A DNA stretch of 44,513 nt, taken from positions 1 to 44,513 of the forward strand of contig FMBT01000581.1 of assembly GCA_900095095.1 (NCBI GenBank). The letters run 5' to 3'. The notes beneath the pieces are model-generated. The model did no database searches and was not told the DNA's origin. It saw nothing but the letters and a program-made list of their open reading frames with translations. Origin of the DNA: Fragilariopsis cylindrus CCMP1102 (Eukaryota; Bacillariophyta; Bacillariophyceae; Bacillariales; Bacillariaceae). The translations under genes and the position numbers were made by a program. Within the stretch, counting starts at the first letter, position 1; each line of letters starts with the position of its first letter. Positions 28,837 through 38,886 of the stretch are shown here, piece by piece.

Positions 28837-31341
28837 CTAGATTTTCAAAAAGCGCGTCAGTACATTTTTAAGAACACCGTAGTGACTTGAATTTGGTGCT
28901 GTAACTTTCTTTCGATTTGTCTTTAGTAACGTATGATGCATTGCGGTTGAGAAAGAGCGATAATCGACTCTTCTCCAAGGTAAATCTTGATTTAATGATC
29001 TTCTTGGCAAAGACCCAGTCCACGCGGCATCAACACAATCTTTCATACTTCCAAGACGAAAATTTCGATTCGTCAGACCTGGACCTATAAACATGTATTC
29101 GCCGTGTCGATAATTATTGAATGTTAGCATCGAATTCATGTACTTTTCGCAACACAATTTGACTACAAAATACTATCTAAACTTACCATAATGAGCATAC
29201 TTTCCCGAGTTGGTCAATATTGTCGCGTTGGGGTCAGACGGAATAATTGGCGGCTCCAGTAGCATACACCAACAAGTATCTCTGACAAAGATGAATCCGA
29301 AATCTTCCAACTTTTTTACATTTGGCGACTTGTCATAAAGAGCTCGAGATATACAAGCAAGGACGGAAACATCGTCATGTTTGTTTGTATTTTTATTTTC
29401 TGACGAGGCGACTCGATCCTCCACTAATCGGAGCAAGCCATCGACTTCTGAAAGCGAAAGATGCGGGTTGCCTAAGGCAACCAAATCAACCTTATTATCG
29501 TTGGGATTATCATCGTTGCCATCGTCAATATTGCCACTCATAGTGTTTTTATTTGTTTTGCTGTGCGACTTACGTTGATCCAAAAGATCAAATGTTTCTT
29601 GTAAATCCTTTGCTGAGATACTTCTTGAACGAGTTGCTGATTTCTTCCACACATCAATGTCCGCGAGACGAGCTTCGGGAGTAATTCCAGATATATGGAT
29701 CAATGGTGAAGCGGCGGTGGTTCCGAAAGCGGCACAAAATGCTTTTAAGTGATCTAAAGTGACACGGTCAGCATACTTTTCCAACCCTACTAAGAGAGGT
29801 ACTTCACCGTCTGACAAACTCCCACATAGATGACCCAAAACAGGAAAGAGCAGATCGACCTCTTGTGACATAAACTCAAGAACGTTATCATCTATCTCCA
29901 AAATCATTGTCGGTATCCGAGGCTCATCCAAGTGGACCCCTAAATATGGTACTTTTCCAACAATGGCACAACAAATATCAAGATAATCGGCATACTTTTC
30001 CGTCCTTGCTCCTAGCGCGCTGTTGCTGAAAACAACAGCGTTAGATTCACCCCATATGATCTGATCACCTTTCTGAGGAACACCTGCATCAGTAGTTGCA
30101 TCTTTCTCCAAAAGATACGGAGCGCAAGTGAAACTCTTCGACGAACATCCCAAAGCGACATACGCATCAGCTTGTTTGATACTATTCCTTAGCGATTCGT
30201 CGTCTCTTATTCCCAATCTTTTCCAGTTTCTCAAGTCGGTTGATACAGAATTCAGAGTTGTTCTAAAGAAATACATCGAAACAAGGGAGGAAAAAGTTAG
30301 AGAGAGGTGATAATAATAGTAACAATATATTGGGTTAGCAAGATTTAACGAGAAAATGACTCACGGAATTTTAACACGCCCTCCATCTTCGACCAATTTT
30401 TCAACAAAACGCAATCCACCAGGTCCAATATATGTACATCCATCGATGTGCGCGCTCGTAACGTCAATATAAGTTGGTGTCGACGACGGTGGCGTTACGA
30501 TACGAGCGTATCGGATCAACACTTCAACGGCTCGAAGTTCAGCTTCTGTCGATGCCTCATTTAGCATTTGTCGTTCATGCAGAGTTAATTCGAAGTCAAA
30601 GTTGATACTCGAATCTTCGTCAATAGAACTGTAGTATTCTTCCGAAATGACTTCGTTTAAATCTTCCTTTGATGAAAATGGTAACAAACGATCTAATTTT
30701 TCTTCGACTTCTTCCATTGTTTGTCCTACAACAAATTTTCCGTCAGGAAGAATGCTTCCATATTTTGGTTGGGATTCTATCAAGGTGTCAAACTTAGTAG
30801 TAGCAGTACTACTGCTGTCGGATATTATTGTATCGTCATCATTATTTGTTACTTGCAACACATCCAAGACAGGAACACTACTTGTACTTGTACTTGTACT
30901 TGTATCGTCGTCGAGTAATTGAGATTTTTCTAAACCAAGAACACATCGAGCAACGAGAGCACCCACACAAACTAAACCATCACGATCTCTTAAAATCAAC
31001 GCTCGAGGAGATTTTCGATTCAATATCAGTTCTAATAGTACCTGAGAGGCAGTACACGATCCTCTTCCAGACGGTAATACTAGAATAGTATTGGAAACAT
31101 TTTTTCCACATAACGGATGTGATGCATCGATAACGATACCAGTTCGCTCATCAATTCCTCCCCAAAAACTCAATGGTACGTCCGAATAAAGAACATGATG
31201 AATTGTCGTTGTCGGAATATTGTTTTGTTGGTGTTGTCGATCACAATTGGCGTCGTCATAGTCTCCAACAACTAGCCGATTTGTTGCTATAAAGCATGAG
31301 GCTACATCATCGGATTCAGAACTGCTGCTGTCACCCTCCAT
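28837..31341 (-). CDS. Aconitase X (AcnX), fused small and large domains
   Basis: Spliced, about 766 residues: exons 31341-30365, 30262-29187 and 29084-28837, both introns 102 nt with GTGAGT and GTAAGT donors. The N-terminal swivel (DUF126-like) domain has LPSGRGSCTASQVLLELIL. The catalytic (DUF521-like) domain begins near LTLHERQMLNEA and includes AHIDGCTYIGPGGLRF, PTTLNSVSTDL (formed across intron 1), VALGCSSKSFTCAPYLL (Cys365, Cys372, likely Fe-S ligands), GESNAVVFSNSALGART, and NSGKYAHYGPGLTNRNF (formed across intron 2). Known AcnX enzymes dehydrate cis-3-hydroxy-L-proline or phosphomevalonate; which applies here is not visible. Domain order small-large in one chain matches the fused types. 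A Ser/Thr-Asp low-complexity insert lies in the swivel domain and an Asn/Lys-rich one in the large domain. No organelle signal seen. Confidence 0.88.
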
Positions 31342-31795
31342 AATGCTATAGTATAAGATACTAAATAGCTAGTTCGATTTTTCAATTGAAGTATTATGTT
31401 TAAATATGTATTCGTATTACGGATTACATACAGTACAGTGTATGATAAGAAAGAATGTTTACAAGATTTTGGTTAATCAGGTGTGATGCCGCCAACATTC
31501 TCAAAACCCTCGAATATTGAATATCGAAACATGAAACAAAAGAGAAAAGAGACTTGAAGATCAAGGTGATATTCAATCACGTATTCAGAGTCCCGTTTTA
31601 AAAACTACGGAGGGCCCAGCAATATCACCTTTTCTACTAAGTTTGAAGTTACAGTACTTTTCTGACTATTTCGTACAGTACATTTTCAATTTTAAACATT
31701 TTATTGTACATCGTTTTACGTTTAAATTTATTTTATTCAACCAGAAGTTAGAGGAGGAAAGAGAGACCTGACATATGATTTAAAAAAAGAACAGT
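31342..31795. other. Divergent promoter region of aconitase X and the PAP-like gene
   Basis: No ORF with support. TACAGTA words at 31429, 31650 and 31674, the densest group in the window after the KAS promoter. The right end is purine-rich just before ATG 31796. Confidence 0.45.
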
Positions 31796-32533
31796 ATGAT
31801 CATAATACAACTACTTCAAATCTTAACAATCTTTACGTTGTTTTATTCCCAGCGTTATTGTTATGGTTTTTCTACTACTAGTACGCCGATAAACCGCCGT
31901 AGTATCAAGCGTGATGATATAACAATAACTAGTAAAGAATATAAAGATGCGATGTCAACAATCGATGTTGCATCAAAAAGTGCAACACCAAGTGATGATC
32001 TATACGATGCTGTTCGTGTTATAGATAGGAATACATTAAAGATTTATCCCGATATTGAATCGAAAGAAGAATTATGGAAGAGATCGTACGGTTCATGGAA
32101 GTTAGTATTAGCAACCGGTGGTGGGAAATTTAAAACATTTAAAAAGGTACCAATATTTGCATTTGCAATGTTGGATGAAATTAATTTTGGAAATGGTATT
32201 GGATTGAATGAAAATTTAATATTATTGAGTTTATTAGGTCCACATGAATTAATTACGAGAATAAGGCAAATGATTATCAATGTAGATGATATATATATTG
32301 GATCACGAAATATAACGGAGATTGTACCAAAATTTATTGGTGATGGAATGGCATTAAAGAAACGCCCCATTGATTACAAGAAGGAAAAAGGCAGTAGTAG
32401 ATCACCAGCATTTACATTTATAGCAGCAAGTGATACATCATTAGTTGCACGAGGTGGATCAGGTGGGATAGCAATTTGGACACGATTAGATAAGGATATC
32501 CGTGCTGCCGCGTATTCGAATTCATCGTCGTGA
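31796..32533 (+). CDS. Plastid-targeted PAP/fibrillin-like protein
   Basis: 245 residues, one exon. The N-terminus (IIIQLLQILTIFTLFYSQ) is a signal peptide with a likely cut at CYG|FSTTST; Phe at +1 followed by a Ser/Thr/Arg-rich stretch is the stramenopile bipartite plastid signal. The mature part has SYGSWKLVLATGGGKFKTFKKVPIF (the opening strand pattern of lipocalin-like PAP/fibrillin proteins), FGNGIGLNENLILLSLLGPH and, near the end, FTFIAASDTSLVARGGSGG and IAIWTRLDKD. Fibrillins are thylakoid- or plastoglobule-associated lipid-binding proteins, and this one would act inside the plastid. The plastid targeting is better supported than the exact family. Confidence 0.6.
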   Translation: MIIIQLLQILTIFTLFYSQRYCYGFSTTSTPINRRSIKRDDITITSKEYKDAMSTIDVASKSATPSDDLYDAVRVIDRNTLKIYPDIESKEELWKRSYGSWKLVLATGGGKFKTFKKVPIFAFAMLDEINFGNGIGLNENLILLSLLGPHELITRIRQMIINVDDIYIGSRNITEIVPKFIGDGMALKKRPIDYKKEKGSSRSPAFTFIAASDTSLVARGGSGGIAIWTRLDKDIRAAAYSNSSS

Positions 32534-32805
32534 ACCAATTTTTCTATAGTTTCTTTATAATGCAACGGCAAGATACCATATCATAGATCAAAGTTTTAAA
32601 ACTTATCCATATTATTATTTTCTTGTTTCTTTCCTACTCTCTTCTTTTTCCTTTTTTTCCTTTCTATATCATAATATTATCAACATCTTAAGTTAATATC
32701 AAACCAATACTGACATCCTCCAAACGTAAAAAACTCTCATACTCTATCATTAGTGTAGTTGAAGATTACTTCTTTTCTTCCGTTCCGAATTTCTCTTCTT
32801 GTTTT
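32534..32805. other. Convergent intergenic region, 272 bp
   Basis: T-rich between the 3' ends of the PAP-like gene (+) and the Yip1 gene (-); holds both 3' UTRs. Nothing else seen. Confidence 0.4.
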
Positions 32806-34132
32806 TTACAGTGCCGGCGCGTCGGTGATATCAGAGATGGGGGCAGCAGCAGGAGATGAAACGGGTGCGAACGTAGGTGAATCATGATGCGGTGCTGGTG
32901 TGAAGTGATAAAATGTAAACTTCAAGATAAATAAGAAAATTATGTGACAACCCAACATAACAAGGATAATAGGTGGACCTTTTGCTTGTCCACCAATACC
33001 ACCAGACGTATCCGATGATAATAATGCAGGTGATACATTCCGAATAACAAATAAACATGACACGGCTGTTGCTAATCCTAATGTTATCCATGCAACAATA
33101 CTAAATGGGATTGTTGATAACACAACAGCTGGCATGTATGGGACCAATGAATATCCATATAAACAAATCCATTCAACTAATTGTAATGCATTCATTGACA
33201 TACAACATTGTGTCGTTATCCATAATATCGTCGGTAAGATAAATGTAAAACTTAGAAGGATTGATGCAGCATGTAATAAATGATTAATATCATAATCAAA
33301 TTCTTCTACGTCGTTACGATGGACGTATCCGTGAATATTTGCCGTGACCTGTTTGTTGTCAGGAATGGGGAATGAAATAAGGTTTAGTTATTGAAACAGA
33401 AATACAATTTAAATTTAAAAAGTCGAAATACTATATTATAGGCAATATCCGCAATGCGTGTACTTGTAGTTCAAAACATTCAAACAAACCAAACAAAACA
33501 CAAAGAAAACTTACACCGATGAAAAAAATTAATGACATCGTAATCCAAAATGGTCCATATAAATCTGGTCCTTTTAATTCACCTGTTTTCATTGCACCCA
33601 TAACATTATTACGAAAAAATTCTGGCTTGTAAAAATGTAAAAATACACCACGGATACGTTTTACAATGTCATCAGCATCAATATCAAAATATACTTTGTA
33701 TGCATCAACGGTTAAACACATGACAAATTTCCCCCACCATGATGTTGGTGCCTCCATAGCTGGTTGTTGTTGTGCTTGTTGTGCCATCATCAAACCACCT
33801 GGTTGTTGTTGCTGCTGTGGTAAAGGTGCCATAAGACCAGCAGGCATGTTGGGATTCACAGGAGGAAGAGGAAGAAACTGCTGCTGCTGTTGCTGCTGTG
33901 GTTGGAATTGTTGTTGTTGCTGCTGCATCATTGGTGGCGGTTGTTGTTGTTGCTGCTGCTGCGTCCACACCGGTGGAGATTCTTCTTGGAATTGCTGCTG
34001 CTGTTGTTGTTGCTGCATTGGGTCAGGAACAGGAGCGAATACGTCTACGAGTCCACCACCACTACCACCGCCGTCACTACGGAATGGATTGTCACCGAAT
34101 TCGTCACTTGTATCGTTCGCTGAGTTCATCAT
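32806..34132 (-). CDS. Yip1/YIPF-family Golgi membrane protein
   Basis: 386 residues from two exons, 34132-33515 and 33348-32806, with a 166-nt intron (GTAAGT donor, CAG acceptor). The cytosolic N-terminus is Gln-rich (runs of 5-9 Gln, residues about 39-120). Then SWWGKFVMCLTVDAYKVYFD, DVVKR-like DIVKRIRGVF and ELKGPDLYGPFWITMSLIFF lead into the membrane domain. The join IG-VTANIHGYVH and later YGYSLVPYMPAVVLSTIP are typical Yip1-domain signatures. About five membrane helices follow, and the end is Pro/Ala-rich. Family members act with Rab GTPases in ER-Golgi vesicle traffic. Intact, with a usual family layout except for the long poly-Q tail. Divergent from NFS1. Confidence 0.85.
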
Positions 34133-34722
34133 CTTATTAAGTTATATTTAAGTTCGAAAGTCTGACCGAAGCGAAGGAGTTCAGAGTGTATCTTCTATTA
34201 GACTACCTTGTTTTTTATTTACAATTCAAAATGACCTATTGTCAAAATGAGATATGATGCAACAAACTCAACACGAAACAAAGACGAGACGAGGGATGCT
34301 TGTCGAAAAAGAGGAGATAACGCGCACCAATGTTGATTGCGCGTTTTTAAATTGTGAAATCGATTTAACCCTATATAGGGTTAAACATTCTTATCAAAAC
34401 ACACGTGCAAGTGAACAAGTTTCGAGAATTTTGTGAACCATCTTGTGGCTCGAATCGAACCTCTTTCTTCGAAAAGAAAAACGAACGAGTGAATCATATA
34501 TCGCACATCTCTTGCCCAAACAAGTCAAAGAAGAATTGAATCATATATCGCACATCTCTTGCCCAAACAAGTCAAAGAAGAAAGAAAGGTAATAAGAACA
34601 CCACATAAAAAGTAAAACAATAACCAACACTAATAGAAGAAACAAAAAGTAAAAACAATAACAAACATCGACAAATCATCTAAAGCTATTAACGCATCTT
34701 CGTAACTAGCTTGTTCATCAAA
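34133..34722. other. Divergent promoter region of the Yip1 and NFS1 genes
   Basis: Contains a 47-bp-period tandem duplication at 34491-34582 and GGGTTAAA/CCCTATATAGGGTTA near 34367-34384. No ORF with support. Confidence 0.45.
34491..34582. repeat. Tandem duplication, period 47 bp, two copies
   Basis: The 45 bp beginning GAATCATATATCGCACATCT at 34491 recur without mismatch at 34538-34582. It lies about 140 bp upstream of the NFS1 start. Confidence 0.85.
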
Positions 34723-36277
34723 ATGATTTCACGTGCTATCCTTCCAAGCGGTACAACCGCCGTGAAGACGATTCGACTAGCCAGTAGGACCACCAGCGCT
34801 GCTGCTGCTGTTGTCAGAAATAATTGTCGTTTCCTTTCATCTACAACACCTTCCTCACCATCAACTGTTTCATTTGATAAGATGGAAACTGATAAACGGT
34901 ATCAACCAACAACAGATGTACCAGAATCGTTACTTAATGGTAGTGACGATTAAGTTCGAAGGAATTTTCGATACGTGGACAATTCCGTGAGGGTCGTGCA
35001 GCATATTTAGATATGTCTTCAACTACACCCGTCGATCCACGTGTCTTTGATGCAATGGCACCATTTTATGTTGGTGCGTATGGTAATCCACATTCGAAAA
35101 CACATTCATATGGTTGGGAGGCAGAATCAGCAGTTGAAAAAGCTCGTGCGCAAGTTGCGGCATTGATTTCTGGTGAACATAATGATGACAATGATGAAGA
35201 AGATAAGACGTCGAGTAAAAAGAAACGTCGTCGTGGTGTCGATCCGAAGGAAATTATTTTTACGTCTGGTGCGACAGAAAGTAACAACTTAAGTATTAAG
35301 GGTGCAGCACATTTTTACAAAAAACGTGGAAAGCATATCATTACGACTCAAACAGAACATAAATGTGTCCTAGATAGTTGTAGAAGTCTTGAATGGAAGG
35401 ATACGATGTAACGTATCTTCCAGTACAACAATCGACTGGACGGGTTGATATGGATGAATTAAAGGCAGCTATGCGGGATGATACTATTATGGTTAGTGTT
35501 ATGGCTGTTAATAATGAAATTGGTACTCTTCAACCTCTCAAGGAGATTGGCGAATTATGCCGATCAAGAAAGATTGTTTTCCATACTGATGCAGCTCAGA
35601 TGCTTGGTAAGATGCCAATTGATGTCGATGAAATGAAAATTGATCTTATGTCAATGTCTTCTCATAAGATCTATGGACCAAAAGGAATTGGAGCATTATA
35701 CGTCCGAAGACGGCCGAGGATCCGTCTAGAACCTATTATGTCTGGCGGTGGACAAGAACGTGGACTACGATCGGGGACACTCCCTCATTCATTGTGTGTT
35801 GGATTCGGTGCCGCATGTGAAATTGCTTCAAAGGAACGACAATTTGATACAGAATGGATCGAAGCTTTGTCTGAAAAGCTCCGAAAGGGTATTGAAGACA
35901 ACATCCCACAGGTGGTTCGGAATGGTGATCCTGAATACAATTATCCTGGTTGTCTCAATTATAGTTTCGCGTACGTTGAGGGTGAATCTTTATTGATGGC
36001 ATTGAAGAATATTGCAGTTTCATCTGGATCGGCATGTACGTCGGCAAGTTTAGAACCATCATATGTTTTACGTGCCTTAGGTGTTGACGACGAACTTGCC
36101 CATTCAAGTTTACGGTTTGGTATTGGACGGTTCACGACAGAAGATGAAGTTGATTTTGTTCTTGACTTGTTGAAAAAGCATGTCGTTCGTTTGCGTGAAA
36201 TGAGTCCACTATGGGAAATGGTTCAAGAGGGCATTGATCTGAAGACAATTCAATGGTCACAAGACGAACATCATTAA
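34723..36277 (+). CDS. NFS1: Cysteine desulfurase, mitochondrial (NFS1/IscS), two frame breaks
   Basis: PLP enzyme that takes sulfur from cysteine for iron-sulfur cluster assembly. Start at ATG 34723 gives a mitochondrial presequence ([20 protein letters not shown], Arg-rich, no acids). Three frames are needed: 34723-34953, then [18 protein letters not shown] from about 34950, then [12 protein letters not shown] from about 35393 to 36277. Each step is one missing base (near 34949 and in GAATGG near 35390). Restoring frame yields a full-length protein of about 518 residues. Seen: [62 protein letters not shown] (PLP-binding Lys), and [17 protein letters not shown] (catalytic Cys). An acidic then basic insert ([18 protein letters not shown]) interrupts the segment before the TSGATE motif. 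Probably one functional gene with sequence errors; a pseudogene is the alternative. Confidence 0.85.
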
Positions 36278-36621
36278 TCACTAACTAGCTAACTAACTAA
36301 CGAACTCAGAAAGAAAGAAAGAAAAAAGCACAAACAAAAAAGTTAAAATGCATATACTTCATACGAAGAAACTCGTATTGATTGTTCGTATAGTGTAAAA
36401 CGATCGATGAGGAAACATAGTTCTGGAGAAAAGTTTGCAATCGCACTAACATCGAAAAATAGTAATATTTTGATAATTTATATTTATCCTTATGAGAAGA
36501 TACATGTATATTTATAGTAAACGAATATAAAATCTATTAACCCTACTGAATACAGTCATCGCTGCCCGCAACAACTTTTATCTTTTAACAATAGCAAATG
36601 CTTTCCTTCTTCTGGTAATCA
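36278..36621. other. Convergent intergenic region, 344 bp
   Basis: Between the NFS1 stop and the DUF218 gene's stop. It begins with CTAACTAGCTAACTAACTAA, a short near-repeat. No ORF, no other structure seen. Confidence 0.4.
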
Positions 36622-38276
36622 TCACCCCCAAGGGATTCGTTCTACAGAAATAAATTCTGGACCGCAAAATTGCAAAAGCTCCTTCATTTCAGGACACGAT
36701 AACCCATATGGAGGAGTTCTTTGGAATGGATTTCGTGAATTTCGTTTTTCTTGGAGCACAGCAGTATGACACCCGTATGGATCTTGTGCGAATGGAGCCG
36801 CGGCGTTCTTGGACTCACCTTCTGTTGATCGTTGCAAATCGAATCCAGTCGACGCAGGTGGGTCGACGCCGATGTACGCGAAACGATCAGCCGGCCACCG
36901 TAAAGCAGGTGCATGTAACGTCTCGAAACGTCGGCGTTTGAAGGAGAAGGAAACAACAGTGATTTTTTTAGGATATTCTCCCGTTATTTCACGAAACCGG
37001 CAGATAGAAAACATTAGATTTTCGAATGAATCTGTAGCAAATTCTTCGGTGGTCGTCCTCGCTCGGACGGACGAACCGTCGTTTGTCAGCCATAGGTTCA
37101 TGGCGTCGGCAACATGATAATATGCCTGTGCTTCAGTTTGAGGGCCACTAATAGCCCTTGTTTCTCCACCGCTAAATACTAACAGGGATTTCGGATCCTT
37201 CCGTGCCTCTTCAATTCCCGCTGTTATGTGCGCATGTATGGCTTGGGGAAGGCCCTACATTAGTTTTAAAGATACATTATAATACAGGGACGAAGGGAAA
37301 TGTTTTTGTTTAGAAGGATCAACTAATATTTTCTTTTCTTTTATCTCGGAAACAATGGGATCCCAAGGGTTGGAGACGATAGTTCAAGCAAAGTAAAAAC
37401 ATCATAAATGCATCCTACACATGAGGTATCATGTCACCACTTACCTGTCCCTTTTGGCTATAGAGTATTTATGGAAAGTCGCAAGAAAAAGTAAAACCGA
37501 ATGCATGGGAAACAAGAAAGATGAGAAAATATGAATCCAAATCAAAACGCCATGGGAATTTGTCAAAGAAATAAGAAACACAAACACACATGAGTGAACA
37601 ATCCAGCTCGAATTAGTTCTATTTAAACATTGTTTCGAAGGATTGCTTTTTCTTGATGTGTTTCAAAAATATTGTACTGTGTTCGCATGCACTGTATTAC
37701 TTCTTTTACTTACTATCCGAGGAGAAACCAATCACTTTCATCACTTCCAGCGTCTTGTAAATGCCCAGAAACAGTGACTGAGTGACCAGCTACCATAACG
37801 AGATTTTTCGCATGAACGGCTAAACCTCCTTCATTGAATGGTTGGGACTTCTGCGATACCCAAATATTTCTTTCTTGATCATCTTCTGCCCCTCGGAGAT
37901 TTTTCTGCTTCAGCTTCTGAGAATCTACTACATTGACAGCAGCGGAATCGCCTCTTTCCTCTATTTTTTCTCCACCGCCATGATTTTTGCCGAACGAAGG
38001 ATCGACATTGTTGCTGTGTATTATGTGTTGACTACTAGTATTGGCTATAAAGGGAAGGACAAAGACGATCGTCGCAGCGATGGAGATGGTAATTAAAATA
38101 AGGTCCCTACGACGTCTTTTCCGATTTTGCATCGTTCTTGTGCGTAGAATCTTTCGTCTTGGCAAAGTCGGTGGAACTAAACCCAAAGTTTTATTGTTAT
38201 TATTATCATTACTTCCTGCCCCCAAAGCCGAAGCCGAAGTTGATGATGACGAGATACTACGACGAGTCGAAACCAT
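36622..38276 (-). CDS. DUF218 (YdcF-like) membrane-anchored protein with a 13-nt microexon
   Basis: 402 residues from three exons on the minus strand: 38276-37714, a 13-nt microexon 37457-37445 and 37254-36622; introns are 256 and 190 nt, donors GTAAGT. The joined reading DWFLLGYQKGQGLPQAIHAH is smooth only with the microexon. N-terminus: Ser-rich, Arg-rich (QNRKRRRR), then one membrane helix (about 58-78, LILITISIAATIVFVLPFIA), so a type II topology. The DUF218 domain starts at NLVMVAGHSVTVSG and continues with SLLVFSGGETRAISGPQTEA, ATDSFENLMFSICRFRE and ITVVSFSFKRRRFETLHAPA. Eukaryotic relatives are Golgi/ER membrane proteins of unknown activity, and bacterial YdcF binds S-adenosylmethionine. 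Intact gene; function unknown. Divergent from the acyl-CoA synthetase gene. Confidence 0.82.
37445..37457 (-). other. 13-nt microexon of the DUF218 gene
   Basis: Minus-strand CCAAAAGGGACAG is bordered by a TATAG acceptor and a GTAAGT donor. It enters in phase 2 and leaves in phase 0, adding Tyr (completed), Gln, Lys, Gly, Gln. Without it, exon 1 (ending GGA TA) and the GGC CTT exon do not join in frame. Confidence 0.75.
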
Positions 38277-38886
38277 GAGAAGCCCCCCTCACGACGATAA
38301 TGTGCAGTTTAGACCTCAAATATCGCACCTAGCTAGCATTAAGCCTTGTCATCAGCAGCTTTCATAGACACTTATTGTCCAGAGAAGAGATACCGTACAG
38401 AATATTTTGAATATTATATATATCCTTCGAGACCGTACTATCTCAAAATATTTTGTATTCGTGTATGCTTCATATGATGTTATCATATATTATCATATGG
38501 TATGATTGTATATTAATAGGGGGTATGTTCATAGTATGACGAAGGGGATTGACTAGATCGACTAAAAAGCATCCAAAAACTTAGATAGTTAACTAACTTA
38601 CTGTACACGGTAGTAGTCGTAGCTACTCGAGCGCTAACTTTACCACGCACTATGGCTTGGAATTATTACACGATAAAAGCGCGTTGAACCCTTAAAATCT
38701 GCCCACAAAATGCGAAGTAGTAGCATTGTGTCATTCTTTAGCAGATTGAAGATACTTCTACTACTTGAAGTAGGCATCAAATCATCAAATCAAATTCGAT
38801 CACAGAACAAAACCAGTCTTGTTGCCCCATAGAAGCAAAAGTCTAACAAGAATAATAGCAACGCTTAGATTGAAACTACAAAGACT
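38277..38886. other. Divergent promoter region of the DUF218 and acyl-CoA synthetase genes
   Basis: AT-rich, TACTGTA at 38599, and a patch of overlapping TTATCATATATTATCATATG at about 38480-38500. No ORF with support. Confidence 0.4.

Noticed and set aside
33666..34151. 161-codon + strand ORF rich in Cys
   Set aside because: Reverse complement of the CAG/CAA poly-Gln region of the Yip1 gene, which gives poly-Cys.
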